Positions 1 through 6,892 of a DNA stretch of 64,000 nucleotides are shown here, piece after piece; the stretch's first letter is position 1; the number at the start of each line of letters is the position of its first letter. The notes below the pieces were generated by a model that worked only from the letters and a program-made list of their open reading frames with translations, was not told the origin of the DNA and did no database searches. Where the stretch lies: contig NZ_OMPS01000009.1 of assembly GCF_900313035.1 (NCBI RefSeq), positions 158,804-222,803 on the forward strand, read 5' to 3'. A program made the position numbers and the translations under genes. Source of the DNA: Ruegeria sp. EL01 (GTDB taxonomy: Bacteria > Pseudomonadota > Alphaproteobacteria > Rhodobacterales > Rhodobacteraceae).

Positions 1-413
1 ACCAAACGGGGCGTACTTGCGGCGGCCTGCACATAGACCTGATCACGAGTCGCCGGGATCGCAGGTATCTGACTGTCCGGTGCGATGTGTGCCAGGGCGT
101 CAAAACCCGAAACTCCGACCGCCGGAATGGCAAGGCCCAGGGCAAGACCGCGGGCTGCGGAAACCGAGATACGGATCCCAGTGAAATTGCCCGGTCCGAT
201 ACCGACACCAATTGCATCCAGGCCTGCCCAAGTGAGGTTTGCTTGTTTCAAAACCTCCTCTAACAGTGGCATCAGCCTTTCCGCCTGTCCGCGCGACATG
301 GCTTCGTCGCAAGACGCCACAATCTGCCCACCACACAGCACGGCCGCTGCACAATGAGCCGCCGAAGTATCGAATGCGAGGATTTTTGGTTCTTCGTGTG
401 TTCGGCTAGACAT
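1..413 (-). CDS. tsaB: TsaB, tRNA threonylcarbamoyladenosine (t6A) biosynthesis protein, C-terminus cut by window edge
   Basis: TsaB (YeaZ) is the inactive ASKHA-fold partner of TsaD in cytosolic t6A modification of ANN-decoding tRNAs. The gene starts at ATG 413..411 and runs off the left edge, so about 137 residues are visible. They include the N-terminal ILAFDTS strand (residues 11-17) and the family motif GIGPGNFTGIR (71-81), followed by the helix SVSAARGLALGLAIP. The C-terminal third is outside the window. The start lies 2 bases after the stop of the upstream GFA gene, so the two are almost certainly cotranscribed with the nfu gene. Recognition by motif is strong. Confidence 0.9.
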   Translation of the reverse strand, partial: MSSRTHEEPKILAFDTSAAHCAAAVLCGGQIVASCDEAMSRGQAERLMPLLEEVLKQANLTWAGLDAIGVGIGPGNFTGIRISVSAARGLALGLAIPAVGVSGFDALAHIAPDSQIPAIPATRDQVYVQAAASTPRL

Positions 414-415
414 GT

Positions 416-853
416 CTATCCAGTGTGAGGTGTCGATCTGAGAGTGTCGCGGCCAGACCCGGTTGCACACGGCAATTCATCATTGATTTCCAACCACGGT
501 AGCCGGGCATCTTCATGGCAGTGAATCTGCGGTTTCAAATCTTCAGCCTGATCCAACACCCCCACTGGCACATAGATTTGCCCCGGTAGATAGTCAAAAG
601 TGGCTGCCAAAGGCGAGCTACATGTCTGACAGGACCACCGGTGCACGCCAGCGACACCTGAAAACGACGAATCCAGAGTGGGGGTGGCCGTTAGATCGGA
701 TTCCGCAAATCCTGCAAATGCGCCCACTGGACCGCCTGTCCAGCGACGGCAATCCGTGCAGTGGCAATAGGCAACAATTTGCGGGGCCGAACTCATACGC
801 AATCTGACGGTGCCACAATAGCAACGACCGGTGTAGATTGCGTCAGACGGCAA
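416..853 (-). CDS. GFA/CENP-V family zinc-binding protein
   Basis: This 145-residue protein has the Cys pattern of the GFA (glutathione-dependent formaldehyde-activating, CENP-V) beta-tent fold. The cysteines are C11-x-C13, then C30-x-C32-x2-C35 in YCHCTDCRR, then C75-x2-C78 in SCQTC; these bind structural and catalytic-site zinc in the family. The substrate is unknown, because most members are not true formaldehyde enzymes. The start is TTG at 853, which overlaps the upstream nfu gene by 11 bases; the fold begins only a few residues later (YTGRCYCG), so there is no room for a later start. It sits between nfu and tsaB in one minus-strand unit. Confidence 0.82.
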   Translation of the reverse strand: MPSDAIYTGRCYCGTVRLRMSSAPQIVAYCHCTDCRRWTGGPVGAFAGFAESDLTATPTLDSSFSGVAGVHRWSCQTCSSPLAATFDYLPGQIYVPVGVLDQAEDLKPQIHCHEDARLPWLEINDELPCATGSGRDTLRSTPHTG

Positions 854-1406
854 CTGGCCGAACCTCGGTCACTTCGGGAATATAGTGACGCAGCAGGTTT
901 TCGATCCCCATCTTCAAGGTCAGGGTCGAGGACGGACATCCGGCACAGGCACCTTGCATATGCAGGTAAACAACACCGCGATCAAATCCGTGGAAGGTTA
1001 TGTCCCCACCATCCTGAGCCACCGCCGGACGCACACGGCTGTCCAGCAGATCCTTGATCTGGTTGACAACTTCCGCGTCCTCGCCGGTATGCTCTGCATG
1101 GCCAGAGGCCGCTGCGGCATCTGCGCCCATCACAGGCTGGCCCGACTGATAATGCTCCATCACTGCACCAAGGATCGCAGGTTTGATGTGGTCCCACTGC
1201 ATGTCTTCGGCTTTGGTAACCGTTACAAAGTCGTTGCCGAAAAACACGCCGGTTACGCCGCTCACCGAAAAAATGCGTTTGGCCAGCGGAGATTTTTCAC
1301 CAGCTTCTGCTGTTGGAAAATCAGCCGTTCCAGCTTCGAGCACCGTTTGGCCAGGCAGGAATTTCAACGTGGCCGGGTTCGGGGTGGATTCGGTCTGGAT
1401 GAACAT
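843..1406 (-). CDS. Nfu/NifU-family Fe-S cluster carrier
   Basis: The product is a 187-residue, two-domain cytosolic Fe-S scaffold or carrier of the Nfu type. Residues 1-90 are the Nfu N-terminal domain, beginning FIQTESTPNPATLKFLPG. A short acidic, Ala-rich linker follows. Residues about 111-187 are the NifU C-terminal domain, with the cluster-binding pair C154-x2-C157 in GACAGCPSS. Length and order match alphaproteobacterial and mitochondrial Nfu1 rather than three-domain NifU. It would pass [4Fe-4S] clusters to apo-enzymes. It is the first gene of a minus-strand group with the GFA gene and tsaB; the linkage to tsaB is positional only. Confidence 0.92.
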   Translation of the reverse strand: MFIQTESTPNPATLKFLPGQTVLEAGTADFPTAEAGEKSPLAKRIFSVSGVTGVFFGNDFVTVTKAEDMQWDHIKPAILGAVMEHYQSGQPVMGADAAAASGHAEHTGEDAEVVNQIKDLLDSRVRPAVAQDGGDITFHGFDRGVVYLHMQGACAGCPSSTLTLKMGIENLLRHYIPEVTEVRPVAV

Positions 1407-1475
1407 GGGACAGCTCCGTTTGAGGTGTTCCTGATATGCGGGCAGGGGGCTTGGAAGTCAAGATTTGGAACGGTT

Positions 1476-2069
1476 CTAAATTGATGCGGCGTGATTTATT
1501 GCGTCGTCAAGCCGATCATCGCCCCAAAACAACTCTCCGCGTGCCAGAAAACTGGGCGCTCCAAACAGGCCGTGCTCTTTGGCGCGCGCCGATTGTTTGA
1601 ACAAGGCGTTTTTGATGTCCTGATCCTGTATCCGATCTAAAGTATCCGCCGGCAACTTGGCCGTTTTGAGACAATCATGCAGAACATCTGCATCCGATAT
1701 GTCCCGGCCATCGCCAAATTCTGCGCGATACACCGCACGAACAAAATCCGCCCTTAGATCCGTGGCTTCAACGGCCAAGGCCAGACGCGCCGCCTTCAGT
1801 GAGTTCTGGGGAAACGGGTCCGGACGGGTCAGCGGCAAATTGCGCTTTGCGCAAAGCCGTTGCATATCACGCCACATGTAACGCCCTTTGGCTGGATACA
1901 AGTTGAATGGCGATGTGTTCCAGCCTTGGGCCGCAAAGATAGGACCCAGCAGAAAGGGCTGCCATTCGACGGCAACACTTTTTGCAGAAGCCCTTCGGTC
2001 GATGCGCATCGCGCTGAGATAGGAATAAGTCGACGCAAATTCGAACCAGAACTGAACCACGGCACCCAT
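1476..2069 (-). CDS. 2-hydroxychromene-2-carboxylate isomerase-like (DsbA-fold, GST-kappa family)
   Basis: The product has 197 residues with a thioredoxin-like/DsbA helical-insert fold. The N-terminal segment FWFEFASTYSYLSAMR places a Ser (S13) where HCCA isomerases and kappa-class GSTs carry their glutathione-activating Ser. The C-terminal GLFGAPSFLARGELFWGDDRL is the typical cis-Pro and final-strand signature (GxPxF...F.G.DR). HCCA isomerase acts in naphthalene degradation, but no other aromatic-catabolism genes are nearby. Here it is more likely a general GSH-dependent isomerase or oxidoreductase of unknown substrate. The universal stress gene ends 9 bases further upstream in coordinate terms and is read in the same direction. 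Confidence 0.85.
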   Translation of the reverse strand: MGAVVQFWFEFASTYSYLSAMRIDRRASAKSVAVEWQPFLLGPIFAAQGWNTSPFNLYPAKGRYMWRDMQRLCAKRNLPLTRPDPFPQNSLKAARLALAVEATDLRADFVRAVYRAEFGDGRDISDADVLHDCLKTAKLPADTLDRIQDQDIKNALFKQSARAKEHGLFGAPSFLARGELFWGDDRLDDAINHAASI

Positions 2070-2078
2070 ATCGATGCC

Positions 2079-2534
2079 TCAGGTGATTTCTTCCAGCTTT
2101 TCCTTGCTCAGATCACCGGGGACGATCGTGATTGGGATTGGCAAACTTCCCGAATTCTTTGTCAGTTGCGTCACCAGCGGGCCGGGCCCTTTTTTGTCGG
2201 TCCCGGCACCCAGAACCAGAACGCCAATTTCCGGATCGTCCCTGACGTGCTCGATAATTTGAGGCACTGGCTCACCCTCACGGATGGCGAGCTCTGGTTC
2301 GACGCCCTGTTTATCGCGCATCCATTTGGCGAAGACTTCGAAATGCGCATGGATACGTTCACGCGCCTCTTCGCGCATCACTTCGGCCACGCCGATCCAG
2401 TGGTTGAATTCGTCGGGCGGGATAACCGACAAAACGGTGACGCCACCACCGGTGTGGGCGGCCCGCATCGCAGCGAAGCGCATGGCATTCAGGCATTCGC
2501 GGCTGTCATCAAGAACGACTAAGAACTTGCGCAT
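2079..2534 (-). CDS. Universal stress protein (UspA family)
   Basis: This 151-residue protein is a single Usp domain. The N-terminal strand FLVVLDDSRECLNAMRFAA is the nucleotide-binding beta1-loop. The later segment VLVLGAGTDKKGPGPLVTQL occupies the place of the G-x2-G-x9-G(S/T) ATP loop, but in an altered form. The final strand IPITIVPGDL is also typical. The cellular role in stress survival is known only in general terms. It lies between ilvE upstream and the HCCA isomerase-like gene downstream, with only 9 bases to the latter. A second, shorter Usp gene lies at 60396-60803. Confidence 0.88.
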   Translation of the reverse strand: MRKFLVVLDDSRECLNAMRFAAMRAAHTGGGVTVLSVIPPDEFNHWIGVAEVMREEARERIHAHFEVFAKWMRDKQGVEPELAIREGEPVPQIIEHVRDDPEIGVLVLGAGTDKKGPGPLVTQLTKNSGSLPIPITIVPGDLSKEKLEEIT

Positions 2535-2610
2535 GAGTATCCTCTTTGGTTTCCGGGATCATGCCCGACGGAAAACGTGCTGGCAACTCGGGAGAACCCG
2601 AGGCGTGTGG

Positions 2611-3474
2611 CTAGCGGTTGCTCGTGGCCCAATCCCAATACACCTCACGGGCGCGTCTGGCGATCGGACCGACCTGGTACTGCGTGTCCTCTAGGGCGGT
2701 GATGGGTGTAACCTTGCTCATGTTGCCGGTCATGAACACCTCATCGGCCTTGTGAAAATCCTCAAAACTCAAAACAGCCTCGTGAACTGTGACTCCGTCT
2801 GACCGCAAGTTCTTGATATGACGGGCGCGCGTGATTCCGGCCAGAAACGTTCCATTGGGGGTCGGTGTGAACACTTCGCCATCTCGGACCATGAAGATGT
2901 TGGCGGTTGCAGTTTCGGCCACATGACCCAGGGCGTCCGCAACAAGTGCATTTGAGAACCCTTTGGCGCGAACCTCTTGCAACATGCGGGCGTTGTTGGG
3001 GTACAGGCACCCGGCCTTGGCGTTGACCACGGCAGATTCCAAGACGGGTCGGCGGAACCGTGTCGTGCCCAACGTGGCCGAGGCCGTCTCGGGCGCCATG
3101 GGGATTTCTTCCAGGCAGATGGCGAACCCGGTGCTGTTTTCTTTCGGCACAATCGCCGTTGGATCACCATCGATCCCCCAATACATCGGGCGGATATAGA
3201 CTGCGGTTTCGGTGCCGTAAGCCTGCAAGCCTTCTCGAATCAGGTCGATCATCTGTTCCGGGGTTGTTGTCGGTGTCAGCATCAGCGCTTCGGCAGACCG
3301 GTTCACCCTGGCGCAATGCGCAAGCAGATCCGGGGCCATCCCTTCGAAGTACCGTGCGCCATCGAAGACCGAGGATCCGAGCCACGCACCATGATCTGCC
3401 GCCCGCATTATGGGCGCATCCCCATCATGCCACTGGCCCTCGAAATAGGTCCGGATATTCTTGCCGACTGCCAT
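2611..3474 (-). CDS. ilvE: Branched-chain amino acid aminotransferase (class IV PLP)
   Basis: The product is a 287-residue class IV (D-amino-acid/BCAT fold) PLP aminotransferase. It would carry out the last step of Leu, Ile and Val synthesis in the cytosol, or the first step of their catabolism, with glutamate/2-oxoglutarate as partner. The Schiff-base lysine is K153 in VVNAKAG. The motif GHVAETATANIF (183-194) is the family E-x4-NIF signature. DHGAWLGSSVFDGARYFEG near residues 27-45 is the typical N-terminal substrate loop. Transcribed alone, with 76-base and 70-base gaps on either side. D-amino-acid aminotransferase is the closest alternative; the N-terminus favours BCAT. Confidence 0.9.
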   Translation of the reverse strand: MAVGKNIRTYFEGQWHDGDAPIMRAADHGAWLGSSVFDGARYFEGMAPDLLAHCARVNRSAEALMLTPTTTPEQMIDLIREGLQAYGTETAVYIRPMYWGIDGDPTAIVPKENSTGFAICLEEIPMAPETASATLGTTRFRRPVLESAVVNAKAGCLYPNNARMLQEVRAKGFSNALVADALGHVAETATANIFMVRDGEVFTPTPNGTFLAGITRARHIKNLRSDGVTVHEAVLSFEDFHKADEVFMTGNMSKVTPITALEDTQYQVGPIARRAREVYWDWATSNR

Positions 3475-3544
3475 GACGCCCTCCTCTGCTTCAGGCAGAC
3501 ACTAGGAGGGAGGCGGTGCAGGGTCCAGCGGATTGTCGTCCGGA

Positions 3545-4573
3545 TTAAACCTGTTTCGCGCCGACCATTCCGACGATCTCGTATGTTCTTTGTAAGACCG
3601 GGACAGTCACCTCGCGCGCGCGCTCGGCGCCGCGGGCAAGAATCTTATCGATCTCGGCCTGATCCCCCATCAACCGCGCCATCTCGGTTGAGATCGGCGA
3701 TAGCTTTTCGACTGCCAACTCTGCCAGCATCGGTTTGAATTCACCAAATTGCTTGCCACCAACCTCGGCCAGAACCTGATCTACCGTCAGATCGCTCAAC
3801 GCGGCGTAGATGTTCACCAGATTGCGCGCCTCGGGGCGATTTTCCAGCCCGTCGGCCTCAGACGGCAGTGCATCCGGGTCCGTTTTGGCCTTGCGGATCT
3901 TTTTGGCGATGGTGTCGGCGTCATCGGTCATGTTGATCCGGCTCATATCCGATGGGTCGGACTTGGACATCTTCTTTGCCCCATCGCGCAGACTCATGAC
4001 GCGGGTGGCGGCCCCTTCGATCACCGGTTCAGTGATCGGGAAGAAATCAACACCAAAGTCATTGTTGAATTTGATCGCAATATCACGGGTCAGCTCAAGA
4101 TGCTGCTTCTGGTCGTCGCCGACAGGCACATGGGTTGCATGATAGATCAGGATGTCCGCAGCCATCAGGGACGGATAGGCAAACAGCCCCAGCGAGGCAT
4201 TCTGCTGGTTCTTACCAGCCTTATCCTTCCATTGTGTCATGCGCTGCATCCAGCCCATCCGGGCGACGCAGTTGAAGACCCAAGCCAGTTGTGCATGTTC
4301 CGGCACCTGGCTTTGGTTGAACAGGATCGACTGCTCGGGGTCGATCCCCGCGGCGATGAAGCCTGCGCACAGCTCACGGGTCGAATGCATAAGATCTGCC
4401 GGGTCTTGCCAAGTTGTGATCGCATGCAGGTCGACCATGCAATAAACGGTCTCCCACTCAGGTCCCTGCATATCCACAAATCGCTTGAGGGCACCAAGGT
4501 AATTGCCAAGATGCAGGTTTCCCGAAGGCTGGATGCCGGAAAACACGCGCGGCGTGAACTGGGTCTCAGTCAT
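3545..4573 (-). CDS. trpS: Tryptophanyl-tRNA synthetase
   Basis: The product is a 342-residue class Ic synthetase that charges tRNA-Trp. The HIGH-type motif is HLGN at residues 21-24 within [19 protein letters not shown], and KMSKS is intact at 201-205. The length is normal for bacterial TrpRS. The start is ATG 4573, with GGGAG nine bases upstream. It is divergent from the rhomboid-like gene; the 86-base gap between them must hold both promoters, although I could not pick a convincing one. No Trp leader peptide was seen upstream. Confidence 0.96.
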   Translation of the reverse strand: MTETQFTPRVFSGIQPSGNLHLGNYLGALKRFVDMQGPEWETVYCMVDLHAITTWQDPADLMHSTRELCAGFIAAGIDPEQSILFNQSQVPEHAQLAWVFNCVARMGWMQRMTQWKDKAGKNQQNASLGLFAYPSLMAADILIYHATHVPVGDDQKQHLELTRDIAIKFNNDFGVDFFPITEPVIEGAATRVMSLRDGAKKMSKSDPSDMSRINMTDDADTIAKKIRKAKTDPDALPSEADGLENRPEARNLVNIYAALSDLTVDQVLAEVGGKQFGEFKPMLAELAVEKLSPISTEMARLMGDQAEIDKILARGAERAREVTVPVLQRTYEIVGMVGAKQV

Positions 4574-4659
4574 CGAACGGAACTCCCGTCTGGAAAAATC
4601 AGCCCCCGTCGCTTACCCATGAGGTCAAGGGACGTCAACAGCCGCGAAAGGCCAGCCCA

Positions 4660-5346
4660 ATGAGCAGTGAGCATTATACACCCGCAGTAAACCCCCTGCC
4701 GCCCGTCGTTGTGGCATTGGTTCTGTTCATTATCGGGATCGAACTGGCGTTTACCCTGGGCACGCGGGGACTGGTCGGCGGACCAGAAGCCGTCGGGTGG
4801 CGGCTGCACGCGATCAAGAGTTACTCCTTTTCTCCAGAAATATTCGACGTGATGATTCAGAATGGTCGCTGGCCGTTCGAACAAGTGATCCGTTTTGTCA
4901 CTTACCCCTTTGTCTCGGGCAGCTTTACGCAGGCCATATTTGTCTGCGTTTTCGTACTGGCTATGGGCAAAATGGTAGGTGAAGTATTTGGCGGCTTCCC
5001 GATGTTGCTGATCTTCGTTCTGTCAGGTGCGGGGGGCGCATTGGTTTATGCGTTGGTGCTGGATCCGCGCTATCCACTGATTGGGGGGTTCCCGCCTGTG
5101 TACGGTCTGATCGGAGCCTTTACCTGGTTGCTGTGGCGCAAGCTTTCGGTGGTGGGCGAAAACCAGGCACGAGCGTTCCAATTGATTGCCGTCCTGATGG
5201 GCATTCAATTGCTGTTTGGCCTGATCTTTGGCGGCACATCGGATTGGGTTGCCGATCTGGGCGGCTTTGCCACTGGGTTCCTGTTGTCATTTTTTCTGGC
5301 ACCCGGCGGCTGGGCGCGGATCGTTGGACGCATCCGTCGCGAATAA
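4660..5346 (+). CDS. Rhomboid-fold membrane protein lacking the catalytic Ser and His (pseudoprotease)
   Basis: The 228-residue protein has about six hydrophobic helices, starting at residues 13-33, and the rhomboid arrangement of TM4 and TM6. In active rhomboids TM4 carries G-x-S-G before a Y/F-G-L-x-G-A-F stretch. Here the aligned block is GGFPPVYGLIGAF (142-154), with Phe at the Ser position and Pro at the following Gly. In TM6 the catalytic H-L-G-G is D199-L-G-G in ADLGGFATGF. Both dyad residues are therefore gone while the scaffold is kept, so intramembrane protease activity is not expected. By analogy with iRhoms and derlins it may bind or chaperone membrane proteins. GAAAGG lies 9 bases before the ATG. 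Confidence 0.85.
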   Translation: MSSEHYTPAVNPLPPVVVALVLFIIGIELAFTLGTRGLVGGPEAVGWRLHAIKSYSFSPEIFDVMIQNGRWPFEQVIRFVTYPFVSGSFTQAIFVCVFVLAMGKMVGEVFGGFPMLLIFVLSGAGGALVYALVLDPRYPLIGGFPPVYGLIGAFTWLLWRKLSVVGENQARAFQLIAVLMGIQLLFGLIFGGTSDWVADLGGFATGFLLSFFLAPGGWARIVGRIRRE

Positions 5347-5350
5347 CCAC

Positions 5351-6892
5351 CTACGAACGGCGCAGGGCGCGTTTGAAGTCCGAAATCTCAAACGCTCCGA
5401 AGATGTGGCCCAGAAAGAAATACGCGGCCGCAGCAACTTTGATCAGAACGATCAACGCCACATAGCGCCAGCCCGGCACTTCTAGTGTCCAGCCAAACAG
5501 ATGGATTGCGGCGTAAAGTACAGCCCCCATCCCGAACGAGGCTGCAACGATCCGCCACGCCCGATGTTTCAATCGGTCGTCGAAACGTGCTTCATCCCCC
5601 ATGCGCCGCGCACCGATCGCCAACAAAGCCACCATCGCCCATCCGGCGACCGAGGCTGCGATGGCCGGGGCAATCCACCCCACAAGCGGGTACAGGCCAA
5701 AGGCAAGCCCGGCATTGATGACCATGGCAACCGCAGCATAGCGGAACGGGGATTTCGTATCCTCGCGCGCGAAATACAGTGGCTGCAGCAGTTTCTGTAG
5801 CATGAAAGCAGGCAATCCGATGCCATATATGGCAACCGCCAGCGCGGTCGCAGCGGTGTCTTCAGCGCTGAATTGACCACGCTCGAACAGGACCGAGACC
5901 AGCGGGTTTGGAATGATCAAAAATGCCACGGTCGAGGGCAGGGTCATCAGCAAAGTAAACTCACCTGCGCGCGAAAAAGCGTTTCGCGCACCACTTTTGT
6001 CACCTGCGCGCAACCTGCGGGACAAGTCGGGCAGCAGGACAATGCCAACTGCAATGCCAACAACGCCCAGCGGCAGTTGATACAACCTGTCTGCGGCAAA
6101 CAGCCAGCTGACCGCCTTTTCAGTCTTGGATGCGACCAACTGCCCGACAACCAGGTTGACCTGGGTTACCCCCATGGCCAGCGCTGCCGGAACAGCGATG
6201 CGAACCAAGTGACGCATTTCGGGGCTAATGCGCGGCATACTCGGCCGGATGCGGATGCCTGCGCGTTCAGTCGCGACCCAGACCAGCGCCAGTTGCGCGA
6301 CACCCGCAATCGGGATGACTGCGATCAACCATCGTATGATTTCGCCGCCAGAGATTGCTCCGGCGATCAGTGCTGTGCAGGCAAAGACGTTCAGCAAAAC
6401 GGGGGCCGCTGCGGCGGCGGCAAACCGACCTGTTGCGTTCAAAACGCCCGAAAACAGGGCCGCCAGTGACATGAAAAGAATGTAGGGAAAGACGACATAG
6501 CCATAATCTACGGCCAAATCGAAGCGCTCATCGCCGTAAAACCCCTCGGCCGTCAACCAGACCAGACCCGGCATGAACACCATCGCCAGACCGACCAACG
6601 CAAGCACCGCAGCGGCCAGCAGGTTGAAAGCATCCTGAGCAAACCCTTGTGCGTTCTCGTCAGCTTCCAACCGTTTGGAGAACATTGGAACAAAGGCCGC
6701 GTTAAAGGCTCCTTCGGCAAAGAAGCGACGGAACATGTTGGGCAGGCGGAAGGCTGCAACAAATGCATCCATCACCGGTCCCGGTCCGATATAGGCGGTC
6801 AGTAGGATTTCTCGCAAAAACCCAAGGATGCGGCTGGCCAACGTCCAGAACCCGACCGTGAACAGGCCCGAAAACAGCCGGATCTGTTTCAT
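5351..6892 (-). CDS. murJ: MurJ lipid II flippase (MviN)
   Basis: The product is a 513-residue polytopic inner-membrane protein of the MOP superfamily that flips lipid II to the periplasm for peptidoglycan assembly. The N-terminus has the family pattern TVGFWTLASRILGFLREILLTAYIGPG, followed by DAFVAAFRLPNMFRRFFAEGAFNAAFVPMF. The RILGFLR and PN-x-x-R-R-x-F-A-E-G motifs are diagnostic. About 14 hydrophobic segments fill the rest. Its ATG overlaps the glnD stop in ATGA, so it is translationally coupled to glnD. Its end lies 4 bases from the end of the convergent rhomboid-like gene. Confidence 0.95.
   Translation of the reverse strand: MKQIRLFSGLFTVGFWTLASRILGFLREILLTAYIGPGPVMDAFVAAFRLPNMFRRFFAEGAFNAAFVPMFSKRLEADENAQGFAQDAFNLLAAAVLALVGLAMVFMPGLVWLTAEGFYGDERFDLAVDYGYVVFPYILFMSLAALFSGVLNATGRFAAAAAAPVLLNVFACTALIAGAISGGEIIRWLIAVIPIAGVAQLALVWVATERAGIRIRPSMPRISPEMRHLVRIAVPAALAMGVTQVNLVVGQLVASKTEKAVSWLFAADRLYQLPLGVVGIAVGIVLLPDLSRRLRAGDKSGARNAFSRAGEFTLLMTLPSTVAFLIIPNPLVSVLFERGQFSAEDTAATALAVAIYGIGLPAFMLQKLLQPLYFAREDTKSPFRYAAVAMVINAGLAFGLYPLVGWIAPAIAASVAGWAMVALLAIGARRMGDEARFDDRLKHRAWRIVAASFGMGAVLYAAIHLFGWTLEVPGWRYVALIVLIKVAAAAYFFLGHIFGAFEISDFKRALRRS

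Noticed and set aside
885..1484. 199-codon plus-strand frame over the nfu gene
   Set aside because: It is the reverse strand of a clear two-domain Nfu protein.
3749..4663. 304-codon open frame on the plus strand opposite trpS
   Set aside because: Antisense shadow of trpS; composition, high in Arg/His/Cys, is not protein-like.
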